Both the position numbers and the translations under genes were made by a program. A DNA stretch of 64,000 nucleotides from Saccharibacillus deserti (lineage in GTDB: Bacteria > Bacillota > Bacilli > Paenibacillales > Paenibacillaceae), in the NCBI RefSeq assembly GCF_013618475.1, contig NZ_JABJVN010000006.1, positions 248,001-312,000 of the forward strand. Direction: 5' to 3'. The notes beneath the pieces are model-generated. The model was not told where the DNA came from. It searched no databases and worked only from the letters and a program-made list of their open reading frames with translations. Positions 41,145-49,608 of this stretch are shown here, piece by piece. Every line of letters begins with the position of its first letter. Position 1 is the stretch's first letter.

Positions 41145-42759
41145 ACGAAAAGTATTGGTCGTGGACGACGAAGCGATCTTCCGACGGGGCCTGCGCCATT
41201 TGATCGGAACATCGGATACGAATTGGGAAGTCAGCGGAGAAGCCAAAGACGGCCTCGAAGCGCTCGAAGCGATCGAGCGGACGAGGCCGGAACTTGTCAT
41301 TACGGATATCCGTATGCCGCGCCTCGACGGGATCGGACTGCAGGAACAGCTGCGCGAGCGTTACCCGGAGATCCGCTGCTTTGTACTGAGCGGATACAAC
41401 GATTTCCGCTATGCGCAGAGTTCGCTGCGCTTCGGCGCACGGGATTATCTGCTGAAGCCGGTCGACAAGGCCGAATTGTACCGGGTGCTGGAGCAGGTGG
41501 ACCGGGAGCTGCTGCAAAAAGAACTTCGGCAAACGGAGCGTCTGCCGGAGCGCCGGGTTCCGGCCGTGCTCACGGAAGAGCGGGACCGGCTGCTGGACGG
41601 ACTCGTCCGCGGAGAGCTGCCGCATGCGCGTCCGGGCGAGCTGCGCGAAGCCGGAATCGAGTTCGAACGCGGCGTCTACGGCCTCGTGGCCGAACTCGAC
41701 AAGGATTCGGTCGAGCCGAGCCGGTACGAACAGCAGGAAGCGGAGCTGTTCGCGCTCTACATTCGCCAGTTTATCGAAGAAGCGCTGGCCGGGAACGTCC
41801 CGGGGTTCGTGTTCCGGCGCGGCGGGAGCGTGGTCGCGCTGCTGGACGCGGAGGTCTCCGCGTCTTCGCTCGCGGAGCTTGCGGAGCTGGCCCGGCATAT
41901 TGCGGACCGTATCCGGCGCGAAGCCAATCTGACGATTACGATCGGAATCGGCGGCGGGGTACACGGCGTCGAGGAGATCTCCAAATCGTACGGCGAGGCG
42001 AGAATCGCCCTGCTGTACCGGCTGACGTCCGGCGGCAACCGGGTGCTGCTGTATGAAGACCCGCCCCGCCAGGAACCGGGGGCGGGCCGAACGCCGCTGA
42101 CCAACCGCGGCTATCTGGAGCAGGCGCTGCTCGAAGGAGAAGGCGCCGACCTCGGCGAGCGGGTGCGCGAAGGCATTGCCCAGCTGTGCGACTCGGGCGC
42201 AAGTCCCTCCGTGATCCACGAGCAGGTCTGCCGGATGCTGCTCGAAGCGTACGGTCTGGCCGTAGACCGCGGAGTGCAAGATGACTGGCCGGAAGGCCGG
42301 GATATCGGCGCGGCGCTCCAGGGCGCGCTTGCGCTCAGCTCGAAGTCCGAGCTTGCCGCTTACTGCGCGGGTCTGCTGCGCTCGCTTCAGACGCTTGTCC
42401 GCCGAAGGGACGAGAGCGGCGGTCTGCACGCCGTGGACCGGGTCGTCCGCCATATCGAAGAACATTACGCCGAGCCGATCACGCTCGGCAGCATGGCGGA
42501 GCTGGTCTTCTTGAACGCTTCGTATCTGAGCAGCTTGTTCAAAGCCCGGCTCGGCCGTTCCTTCGTCGAGATCCTGACGGAAGTGCGCGTGCGTGAGGCG
42601 TCCAGACGGCTGCTGCATACCGACGACAAGATCGCCTCCGTCGCCTACGGGACGGGTTTCTCGAACATCCGGCATTTCAACCGCGTCTTCAAAGCGGAAA
42701 CCGGCCGAACGCCCAAAGAGTTCCGCGAAGCGCTGAGACCGGACCGGGCGAACGCTTGA
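41137..42759 (+). CDS. YesN-type response regulator with AraC DNA-binding domain
   Basis: A 540-residue regulator. The receiver (~1-120) has the acidic pair D10-D11, phospho-acceptor D57 (VITDIRMPRLDG) and the conserved Lys in DYLLKPVDKAE. A long linker (~130-430) follows, then two AraC/XylS HTH motifs (LGSMAELVFLNASYLSSLFKARLG and IASVAYGTGFSNIRHFNRVFKAETGRTP). GAAGGGAG before ATG 41137 fixes the start. It probably activates the ABC/GH2 operon immediately downstream and perhaps the divergent GH43 gene. Confidence 0.92.
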   Translation: MDKRKVLVVDDEAIFRRGLRHLIGTSDTNWEVSGEAKDGLEALEAIERTRPELVITDIRMPRLDGIGLQEQLRERYPEIRCFVLSGYNDFRYAQSSLRFGARDYLLKPVDKAELYRVLEQVDRELLQKELRQTERLPERRVPAVLTEERDRLLDGLVRGELPHARPGELREAGIEFERGVYGLVAELDKDSVEPSRYEQQEAELFALYIRQFIEEALAGNVPGFVFRRGGSVVALLDAEVSASSLAELAELARHIADRIRREANLTITIGIGGGVHGVEEISKSYGEARIALLYRLTSGGNRVLLYEDPPRQEPGAGRTPLTNRGYLEQALLEGEGADLGERVREGIAQLCDSGASPSVIHEQVCRMLLEAYGLAVDRGVQDDWPEGRDIGAALQGALALSSKSELAAYCAGLLRSLQTLVRRRDESGGLHAVDRVVRHIEEHYAEPITLGSMAELVFLNASYLSSLFKARLGRSFVEILTEVRVREASRRLLHTDDKIASVAYGTGFSNIRHFNRVFKAETGRTPKEFREALRPDRANA

Positions 42760-42874
42760 AGCGGCGGCTTGGCCGGAAGCCGCCGCCCGAATGCCTCCCG
42801 CTATCCCCAAATATATGTCCACTGCGCCTAAAGAAGCGTCATTTTACCGAAGGCTCCCCGGCCTTATGATTGAT

Positions 42875-42889
42875 TTGTAAGCGTAATCA
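42875..42889 (+). promoter_or_regulatory. cre (CcpA) site upstream of sugar-binding lipoprotein gene
   Basis: TTGTAAGCGTAATCA fits the Bacillus cre consensus WTGNAARCGNWWWCA at every position. It lies 59 bp before the start codon of the solute-binding protein gene, so carbon catabolite repression of the uptake operon is expected. Confidence 0.78.
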
Positions 42890-42947
42890 ACAGAAAACGC
42901 GGGGTTCGAGACGACGGTTGGACATTTATCCAAAGGGAGGCACGAAG

Positions 42948-44261
42948 ATGAGAAAAAGACACATGTTCCAAACGGCGGCCCTTGCCATGGTGCTGATGCT
43001 GGTACTCAGCGCCTGCGCGGCCGGAGGGCCGGGAGCCGATACGACGACCGGCGGCGGAGAGACGGGCGGCGAAGCGCCGGCAGGCAAGACCAGTATTTCG
43101 TTCTGGACGCCGTTCAGCGGCGGCGACGGCGAATTCATGACGCAGATGATCGAGAAGTTCAACGCGGAGAACCAAGAAATTCACGTGGAACAGCTCGCGA
43201 ATCCGGCGGGCGATTATTACACAAAGCTGCAGACGTCGATGGCATCGGACCAGGCCCCGGACCTTATGGTCCTGCACTCCTCGCGGATGCCGCAGTTCGT
43301 TCCGGCCGGTTTCGTAACACCGCTGGACGAACTGGCCGCGGAAAGCCAGCTCGATTGGGGCGAATTCAACCCGACGATTCTGGAGTCCACCATCTATGAA
43401 GACAAACATTATTCGATTCCGCTCGATACGCATGCCATCGTCATGTATTACAACAAGGATCACCTGGAGAAAGCGGGCGTGCTCGGCGAAGACGGCAAGC
43501 CGGTCTACGATCCGACGCCCGAAGGCTTCACCGAGTTTCTGACCAAGATCAAGGAAGCCGTCCCGGCCGACGTAGCTCCGCTGGCACAGCCGGATGTCCG
43601 CACCGACTCCTACTGGATGTTCTGGGGCTTCTACAACCAGCTCACCGACGGAGGCAAATTCTACGACGAGGGCGGCAAAGCCGCGCTCAACAATCCGCAG
43701 GCGCTGCAGGCTCTCGAGTATGTAAACAGCCTGTATACGTCCAAGCTGATTCCGCCTAAGATCAACGACGCGGTCAAGCTGTTCCAGGACAAACGCGCCG
43801 CCGTTCTGACAACGGGCGTATGGAGTACCGGCGCGTTCGAGAGTATCGACGGACTGAACTTCGGCGTAGTGCCGATGCCGCAGATCTACGATCAGCCCGC
43901 AACCTGGGGAGATTCGCATACGCTGGCGCTGCCGAAGCACGGAACCGAAGATCCGGCCAAACAAAAAGCCGCGCTTACATTCGCCAAGTGGTTGGCGGAC
44001 AACGGCGAACTGTGGGCCAAAGCCGGTCATATTCCGAGTGTGACCCGCGTCCTGGAATCCCAGGAATTCAAAGATATGCCGTACCGCAGCGATTACGCGG
44101 CATCGGCCGACTTCGTCAAATACTGGCCGCGTAACGACAAGCAGGGCCAGATCAACGACAACGTTATCAAAGAGTTCGAGAAGATGATGGCCGGCAAACA
44201 GGACCCGCAAACGACGCTTGAGAAAGCGAATGCCGTGATCGACAAAACGACGGGCAAATAA
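42948..44261 (+). CDS. Sugar ABC transporter solute-binding lipoprotein
   Basis: A 437-residue family-1 extracellular solute-binding lipoprotein. The signal peptide ends in the lipobox VLSAC (C22), followed by a Gly/Thr linker. The mature protein opens SISFWTPFSGGD and contains PDLMVLHSSRMPQF and WGDSHTLALPKHG. It delivers an oligosaccharide to the two permeases encoded next. AAGGGAGG precedes ATG 42948, and a cre site lies in its promoter region. It is a paralogue of the lipobox-less protein at 37959. Confidence 0.93.
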   Translation: MRKRHMFQTAALAMVLMLVLSACAAGGPGADTTTGGGETGGEAPAGKTSISFWTPFSGGDGEFMTQMIEKFNAENQEIHVEQLANPAGDYYTKLQTSMASDQAPDLMVLHSSRMPQFVPAGFVTPLDELAAESQLDWGEFNPTILESTIYEDKHYSIPLDTHAIVMYYNKDHLEKAGVLGEDGKPVYDPTPEGFTEFLTKIKEAVPADVAPLAQPDVRTDSYWMFWGFYNQLTDGGKFYDEGGKAALNNPQALQALEYVNSLYTSKLIPPKINDAVKLFQDKRAAVLTTGVWSTGAFESIDGLNFGVVPMPQIYDQPATWGDSHTLALPKHGTEDPAKQKAALTFAKWLADNGELWAKAGHIPSVTRVLESQEFKDMPYRSDYAASADFVKYWPRNDKQGQINDNVIKEFEKMMAGKQDPQTTLEKANAVIDKTTGK

Positions 44262-44414
44262 ACGGGCGATCGAAAAAGAAGGAAGCGGATGTGCGGGCCT
44301 GCCGCCCGCCGCTTCCTTTTTGATCCTTCGGTTTCCAAAGCGTATTTCCGGATCCCGATTCCGGTCCGGACTTTCCGGGCTTCGGCCCCCAATCCGAAAG
44401 GAGTGACCGCAACC

Positions 44415-45350
44415 ATGGCTTCCAAGACACTATCCAGCAGCAAGAATACGGGAGCGAGTGCCCGTTCGCCGCGAAGCACGCTGCGCCGGCAGGGCTGGGT
44501 AACCGGCGTTCTCATGGTTCTGCCGTACACGATCTTCTTCCTGCTCTTCTCGCTGATCCCGATCGTTTACGGCTTCGGCGTCAGTTTCTACGACTGGTCG
44601 CTGCTCGGCGACAAGACGTTCGTCGGGCTTCAGAATTATACCAATCTGATGCAGGACGAGGAGTTCCGTACCAATCTGCTCAATACGGTGCTGTTTACGC
44701 TCGTCAGCGTACCGCTGATGACCCTGCTTGGCCTGCTGCTCGCCGTACTGGTGAACAGTATCCGCAAAGGACAGGCCTTCCTGCGTATCGCGTTCTTCAT
44801 GCCCTACGTGCTGTCCGTATCCGTCATCTCCAGTATCTGGGTCATCTTTCTCCAGCCGTACACCGGCCTGCTGAACCGTATTCTGCGCGGGATCGGCTTG
44901 ATCAACAGCGAAATCTTCTGGCTGTCCGACTCGACGCTGGCCTGGGCTTCGATCATCATGGCCACGTTGTGGTGGACTATGGGGTTCGTGTTCGTCCTGT
45001 TCCTCGCCGGGCTGCAGGATATTCCGGAATCGTTCTACGAGGCTGCCGGACTTGAAGGCGCAAACCGCTGGCAGACTTTCCGTTATGTGACGTTCCCTTC
45101 GCTGTCCCGCGTGACCGTATTGGTCGTGATCCTGCAGACGATCTCTTCGTTCAAAATCTTCGGCCAGTCCAAGCTGATTACCGGCGGCGGGCCGGCGGGA
45201 GCGACCAAGACGGTCGTGTTCTCGATCTACGAAAACGGCTTTCAGACGTTCCAAATGGGCTACGCTTCGGCAATCGCGTTTGTGCTGATGCTGGTCATTC
45301 TGGTCATCTCGCTGCTTCAGACCTTCCTGATGCGCAAAATCGGCGAATAG
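44415..45350 (+). CDS. Carbohydrate ABC transporter permease (MalF/UgpA type)
   Basis: A 311-residue inner-membrane permease with six helices. The first is GVLMVLPYTIFFLLFSLIPIVYGFGVSFYDW, and the EAA loop appears as FYEAAGLEGANRWQTFRYVTFPSL, which docks the ATPase. AAAGGAG 11 nt upstream of ATG 44415 sets the start. It forms a heterodimer with the next gene product. The ATPase is missing from the locus, as is common in Bacillales where an MsmX-like ATPase serves several importers. Confidence 0.92.
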   Translation: MASKTLSSSKNTGASARSPRSTLRRQGWVTGVLMVLPYTIFFLLFSLIPIVYGFGVSFYDWSLLGDKTFVGLQNYTNLMQDEEFRTNLLNTVLFTLVSVPLMTLLGLLLAVLVNSIRKGQAFLRIAFFMPYVLSVSVISSIWVIFLQPYTGLLNRILRGIGLINSEIFWLSDSTLAWASIIMATLWWTMGFVFVLFLAGLQDIPESFYEAAGLEGANRWQTFRYVTFPSLSRVTVLVVILQTISSFKIFGQSKLITGGGPAGATKTVVFSIYENGFQTFQMGYASAIAFVLMLVILVISLLQTFLMRKIGE

Positions 45351-45447
45351 CGTTCGGTTGAAAAAAACGAAGCCGAAACGCGGCGCCGCGCCGGAGCAAG
45401 TCCGGGCGGCTGCCCCTATCGGCCAATGGTTCAAGGAGGAGTGTACG

Positions 45448-46260
45448 ATGCTCGATCGAATTTACCCTTATGTCGTGCGTGTCGCGGCCGTTCTGCTGGC
45501 CTTCATGTTCCTGACCCCGATCGTCTGGATGCTGTCCCTGTCGCTCACCCCCGAAGGAGGACGGTTGTTCGGAAACGGATTTAACGTATCGTTCGACAAC
45601 TATGCGACCGTGCTGAACCGCGCGCCGATCTTCGGCTGGATGGGCAACAGTCTGCTCGTCTCGACGATCACCACCGCGCTTGTGCTGCTGCTCGCGTCGA
45701 TGGCCGCCTATTCGTTCTCCCGGATCCGTTTTCCAGGCAGCCGGGTCCTGTTCGTCCTGTTCCTGTCGGCGATGATGATTCCGGGCGAAGCGACGTTGAT
45801 TCCGCTGTATCTGCTGATGCGCGACGCGGGTCTGCTCGGCACGCGCGTCTCGCTGATTCTGCCGGCGATCGCCGGTCCCATGGGCATCTTCATCATGAAG
45901 CAGTTTTTTGACGGACTGCCCAAAGACCTGGAAGAAGCGGCCCGTATCGACGGAGCCGGATTCTTCAAGATCTGGTACCGCATCTTCCTGCCGCTGTCGC
46001 GTCCCGCGCTTGCCGCACTCGGCATTTTCACCTTTATCGGCGCCTGGAACGATTACGTCTGGCCGCTGATCTCCATTTCGGACAAAGCGTACATGACGAT
46101 CACGCTCGGCCTGCCGATGTTCCAGAGTTCGTACAACCAGGAATACGCACTGCCGATGACCGCCAACGCGCTCGCCGCCATTCCGGTGCTGATCGTGTTC
46201 CTGATTTTCCAGAAGCAGATTATCAGAGGCATCGCGTTCACCGGCGGCAAAGAAATGTAA
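45448..46260 (+). CDS. Carbohydrate ABC transporter permease (MalG/UgpE type)
   Basis: A 270-residue permease with six helices and the EAA loop LEEAARIDGAGFFKIWYRIFLPLSRPAL. The sequence MMIPGEATLIPLYLLMRDAGLLGT is typical of the MalG partner. AAGGAGGAG precedes ATG 45448. It is the second half of the importer dimer and lies between the first permease and the GH2 gene in the same direction with short spacers. Confidence 0.93.
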   Translation: MLDRIYPYVVRVAAVLLAFMFLTPIVWMLSLSLTPEGGRLFGNGFNVSFDNYATVLNRAPIFGWMGNSLLVSTITTALVLLLASMAAYSFSRIRFPGSRVLFVLFLSAMMIPGEATLIPLYLLMRDAGLLGTRVSLILPAIAGPMGIFIMKQFFDGLPKDLEEAARIDGAGFFKIWYRIFLPLSRPALAALGIFTFIGAWNDYVWPLISISDKAYMTITLGLPMFQSSYNQEYALPMTANALAAIPVLIVFLIFQKQIIRGIAFTGGKEM

Positions 46261-46305
46261 CCGCGATTCATGCAGAACCCATTTTCGGACCATCAAGGAG
46301 GACTT

Positions 46306-48123
46306 ATGCTTACGCCATCTTCTGAACCCTCATCCCTATCCAACAGTGCCGCGCCGCCCCGTCCCGAATATCCCCGTCCGCAGTTCGAGCGCGCGCAGTG
46401 GCTCAACCTGAACGGGGAATGGGACTTCGCGTTCGACGACGAACGCCAGGGCGACCGGGAGCGTTGGTACGAACCCGGCCAAGGAAATTTCGAGCGCCGG
46501 ATCAACGTCCCGTTCGCTTTTCAGAGCAAGCTCAGCGGTATCGCCGATCCCGGTTTCCACGATCTCGTCTGGTACCGCCGCGCGTTCGACGTGCCGGAGG
46601 ATTGGGCCGGCCGCCGGATCGTCCTGAATATCGGCGCGTGCGATTATGCGTCCACCGTCTGGGTCAACGGCCGCTGGGCCGCGTCGCACGAAGGCGGCCA
46701 TACGCCTTTTGGCGCGGATATCACCGACCTGCTGAACGCGGAAGGCGGCAATACGCTGGTCGTGCGGGTCGAAGATTTCAGCCGCGACGTGACGCTGCCC
46801 CGGGGCAAGCAGTTCTGGAAAGAAGGCTCGCAGAGCATCTTCTACACCCGGACGACCGGGATTTGGCAGACGGTCTGGCTCGAACCGGTGCATGACGCGC
46901 GTCTGGAAAAAGTAAAGCTGACGCCCGATATCGACCGCGGCGAAGTCCGGATCCGGATGTTCTTTTCGCGGGAGACGATCTCTTCGCCGCAAGCCTCCAC
47001 GCCGCTTACGGCTGTCGTGCGCATTTCTTTTGCCGGGCAGCCGGTAGCCGAACAGTCTTTCCCGGTGCTGCATGCCGAAGAATCGCGCGCGATCGGGCTG
47101 AACGATTTCAACGATCACGGCCTCGGCCGCTGGTGGACGCCGGAGCAGCCGAATCTGTACGACGTTCAGTTCGAACTGCTTCAGGGCGGGCAGACGATCG
47201 ACGCGGTGGACAGCTACTTCGGCATGCGCAAGGTTTCGATCGAGAATGGACGGCTGAGCCTGAACAACCGGCCGACTTATATGCGTCTGGTGCTGGATCA
47301 GGGCTATTTCCCGGACGGCGTGCTGACGGCGCCGACGGACGAAGATTTCGTGCGGGATATCCGCCTCACCAAAGAGATGGGCTTCGACGGCGTACGCAAG
47401 CACCAGAAGATGGAAGACCCGCGCTTCCTCTACTGGTGCGACCGAATGGGCCTGCTCGTCTGGGGCGAAGCGGCAAACGCCTACGCGTATTCGGAAGAAT
47501 ACGTACGCAGCTTTACCCGCGAATGGCAGGAAGCGGTCGACCGCGACTACAACCACCCGTGCATCGTCGTCTGGGTACCGATGAACGAAAGCTGGGGCAT
47601 TCCGAACGTGCAGGTGGATGTTCGCCAGCAGCAGCACGGCCAGACGCTGTACCATTTGACGAGATCGCTCGATGAGACGCGTCCGGTCATCTACAACGAC
47701 GGCTGGGAGATGATGACTACCGATATCGTGGCGATCCACGATTACGAGTGGCGCGAGCCCGTGCTGACCGAGCGTTACAAGACAGCCGAACAGGCGACGC
47801 AGGCCATGCCGGCCAACCGGCGCATCTTCGTCGGCGGCAGCAAGTACGAAGGCCAGCCGATTCTCGTAACCGAGTTCGGCGGGATCGCCTATCGCAAAAG
47901 CGAGCAGGAGGGCTGGGGCTACTCCGGCGCGGACAGCGACGAAGATTTCCTGGCGCGCCTCGGCGCCGTCATCCGCCCGCTGACGGTTTCCGGCGTCGTG
48001 CAGGGCTTCTGTTACACGCAGCTGACCGACGTGGAGCAGGAGATCAACGGGCTTGTGACGTACCAACGGGTGCCGAAAGTGCCTGTGGAAGATATTCGGA
48101 GAGTGGTACGGGGCGAAGAGTAG
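46306..48123 (+). CDS. Glycoside hydrolase family 2 enzyme (cytoplasmic)
   Basis: A 605-residue GH2 enzyme without a signal peptide. A jelly-roll sugar-binding domain (~25-195, WLNLNGEWDFAFDD, VWVNGRWAASHEGGHTPFGADIT) and an Ig-like domain precede the TIM barrel. The acid/base is E428 (VWVPMNESWG) and the nucleophile E523 (ILVTEFGGIAY). It could be a beta-galactosidase, beta-glucuronidase or arabinopyranosidase, and the sequence does not settle which. AAGGAGG precedes ATG 46306. As the last gene of the uptake operon it likely cleaves the imported oligosaccharide. Confidence 0.9.
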   Translation: MLTPSSEPSSLSNSAAPPRPEYPRPQFERAQWLNLNGEWDFAFDDERQGDRERWYEPGQGNFERRINVPFAFQSKLSGIADPGFHDLVWYRRAFDVPEDWAGRRIVLNIGACDYASTVWVNGRWAASHEGGHTPFGADITDLLNAEGGNTLVVRVEDFSRDVTLPRGKQFWKEGSQSIFYTRTTGIWQTVWLEPVHDARLEKVKLTPDIDRGEVRIRMFFSRETISSPQASTPLTAVVRISFAGQPVAEQSFPVLHAEESRAIGLNDFNDHGLGRWWTPEQPNLYDVQFELLQGGQTIDAVDSYFGMRKVSIENGRLSLNNRPTYMRLVLDQGYFPDGVLTAPTDEDFVRDIRLTKEMGFDGVRKHQKMEDPRFLYWCDRMGLLVWGEAANAYAYSEEYVRSFTREWQEAVDRDYNHPCIVVWVPMNESWGIPNVQVDVRQQQHGQTLYHLTRSLDETRPVIYNDGWEMMTTDIVAIHDYEWREPVLTERYKTAEQATQAMPANRRIFVGGSKYEGQPILVTEFGGIAYRKSEQEGWGYSGADSDEDFLARLGAVIRPLTVSGVVQGFCYTQLTDVEQEINGLVTYQRVPKVPVEDIRRVVRGEE

Positions 48124-48158
48124 AAGACATAGGCAGCTGCGGAACGTTGTTAGGAAAC

Positions 48159-48195
48159 AAAAGACCGCCGTAACCTTCGGGTTCGGCGGTCTTTT
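48159..48195 (+). terminator. Terminator of the sugar-uptake operon
   Basis: AAAAGACCGCCG...CGGCGGTCTTTT forms a long stem with one bulge (48159-48175 with 48180-48195) ending in TTTT. Confidence 0.8.
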
Positions 48196-48354
48196 CGGGA
48201 TGGGAGAATAAACGTATTAAATTCAATGAATGTCTCTATAGAGAGGACTAGTTTCTTTCGTATATCTACAACACCGCCATTTCACAAAACGTTCACGGTA
48301 AAAACCTGTGTTTTCAGCAAGGACACTATATTTATACAATTGGAGGGAGTTACA

Positions 48355-48369
48355 ATGTAAGCGTAAACA
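48355..48369 (+). promoter_or_regulatory. cre (CcpA) site and start-stop codon pair before small gene
   Basis: ATGTAAGCGTAAACA fits the cre consensus WTGNAARCGNWWWCA fully. Just upstream GGAGGGAG is spaced like a ribosome binding site for the ATG that opens the cre, and that ATG is followed at once by TAA, making a minimal start-stop ORF. The site precedes the small gene at 48414. Confidence 0.65.
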
Positions 48370-48413
48370 AAAAAGATTCGATACGGTTTCATCATCCAAG
48401 GAGGATGGCAGAC

Positions 48414-48599
48414 ATGGCAGCGGCATTGAAAGAATTCAAGAATTGGTTCAGCGGCAAGCTTCAAACGGACAAGACGCTCGGCGAAGAAGAATATCACAAA
48501 ATGGAGTTCTCGGTCGAACGCCATCTGCATACGCCGGAAATGCGCAGTCCGATTACGTATCAGGAAGAAGCGAGGATCAAAATGGTTCAATATCATTAA
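48414..48599 (+). CDS. Small soluble protein of unknown function (61 aa)
   Basis: MAAALKEFKNWFSGKLQTDK opens a charged, helical 61-residue protein with no cysteines and no membrane segment. AAGGAGG lies nine nt before ATG 48414; an ATG at 48405 touches the ribosome binding site and is less likely. A cre site lies 45 bp upstream, so expression is probably carbon-repressed. No family is recognised. Confidence 0.6.
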   Translation: MAAALKEFKNWFSGKLQTDKTLGEEEYHKMEFSVERHLHTPEMRSPITYQEEARIKMVQYH

Positions 48600-48719
48600 G
48601 TTCCCGTCCCTATAGAGCGGGAATCGCGGATTTCCGCAGCTGTATTCCCAAGCTATCCAAGCCTCAGACCATCCGGCATTCTTACAAGGATTCGATCTTG
48701 TTGAAGAAGCCGGATTTTT

Positions 48720-48929
48720 TCATTTCGGTTTTCTGTTGAAGAAATCGAATTTGATCACATAATCGAACAGTGCGGTAATGAATACAGCTCCCAATGGAAT
48801 CATGGCATACATCCAGGCCGGATTCTGCGGGGCTTCGCCGGGAGGCGCATCGATCAAGACGAGGTATAGGGCGATACAATAACTGACGGCGACGACGATT
48901 CCCGTTACGTTACGTTTCCTTTTGGCCAT
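48720..48929 (-). CDS. Small two-helix membrane protein (69 aa)
   Basis: MAKRKRNVTG is followed by a hydrophobic helix (IVVAVSYCIALYLVLI), a Pro-rich loop and a second helix (AMIPLGAVFITALFDYVI), ending in a basic tail. GGAGG ten nt upstream supports ATG 48929. Topology with both termini inside is likely from the flanking positive charges. No family is recognised, and the gene is not in an operon. Confidence 0.6.
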   Translation of the reverse strand: MAKRKRNVTGIVVAVSYCIALYLVLIDAPPGEAPQNPAWMYAMIPLGAVFITALFDYVIKFDFFNRKPK

Positions 48930-49114
48930 GGTTTCCCGTGCCTCCAATCGTTATCTGTCATTGAATAGACGGGGCAGAGCCCTGAAGAGTTGGTTGATTA
49001 ATGGAAAAAACCTCTTGGCCGCTCGCCGAATATTCTTCCCCGCCCTCTCCTATGCTACAATGGGAACGTTCCGATGAGCGGTACCAGAATGCGACAAGCG
49101 AAAGGATGACGAAA

Positions 49115-49396
49115 ATGAGCGAACAAAAAATCAACGAGAGCGAAATGATTGCCTATATTGCGGATAAAACGGGAGTCGGCGAAGCGGGCATCAAATACGT
49201 GCTGAAGCACGAACAGGATTTTATCGCGGCAGCGGCCAAAAAACCGGGCGACACCATCGAACTGGACGGCGATGAGCTGGTCGATTACGTGATGGCGCGC
49301 AAAGACATCAAGCTCAACGAGCTGGAAGTCGAAAATGTGCTGGATGCCGAGATGGCGTACCTGATCGATAAAGGACTGGCCGGTTACGAAGACTAG
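49115..49396 (+). CDS. 93-aa protein with internal duplication, function unknown
   Basis: An acidic helical protein made of two related halves. SEMIAYIADKTGVGEAGIKY followed by VLKHEQDFI corresponds to DELVDYVMARKD followed by VENVLDAEMAYLI, with similarly spaced hydrophobics. The halves are joined by a Lys/Pro/Gly turn. AAAGGATG precedes ATG 49115; an in-frame ATG nine nt earlier is possible. No membrane segment, cysteine or known domain is seen. Confidence 0.7.
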   Translation: MSEQKINESEMIAYIADKTGVGEAGIKYVLKHEQDFIAAAAKKPGDTIELDGDELVDYVMARKDIKLNELEVENVLDAEMAYLIDKGLAGYED

Positions 49397-49608
49397 GCCT
49401 TCATTCAAGCGGACGATCGGCTTCAGGACATCCGCTTCGGCTTAAGTGCAGGGGATTGAAGGGACGGAAGCGTCAAATACACGACGACCGGAATTGGAAA
49501 GGCGCGTTTTCGCGGCGGAATTTGCAGAAGGTACGCCCCAAGCGGTCGGATCGGCAGAATTCCGCGCAGAAGACGCGTCTTTTTTTGCAAGAAAGGAGGC
49601 AAACGCAG

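Noticed and set aside
37707-41300. Very long minus-strand open frame (about 1200 codons)
   Set aside because: It is antisense to the solute-binding protein and kinase genes. Its translation is low-complexity, rich in Arg/Gln/His/Pro and without domains, and results from GC-rich codon bias in the real genes.
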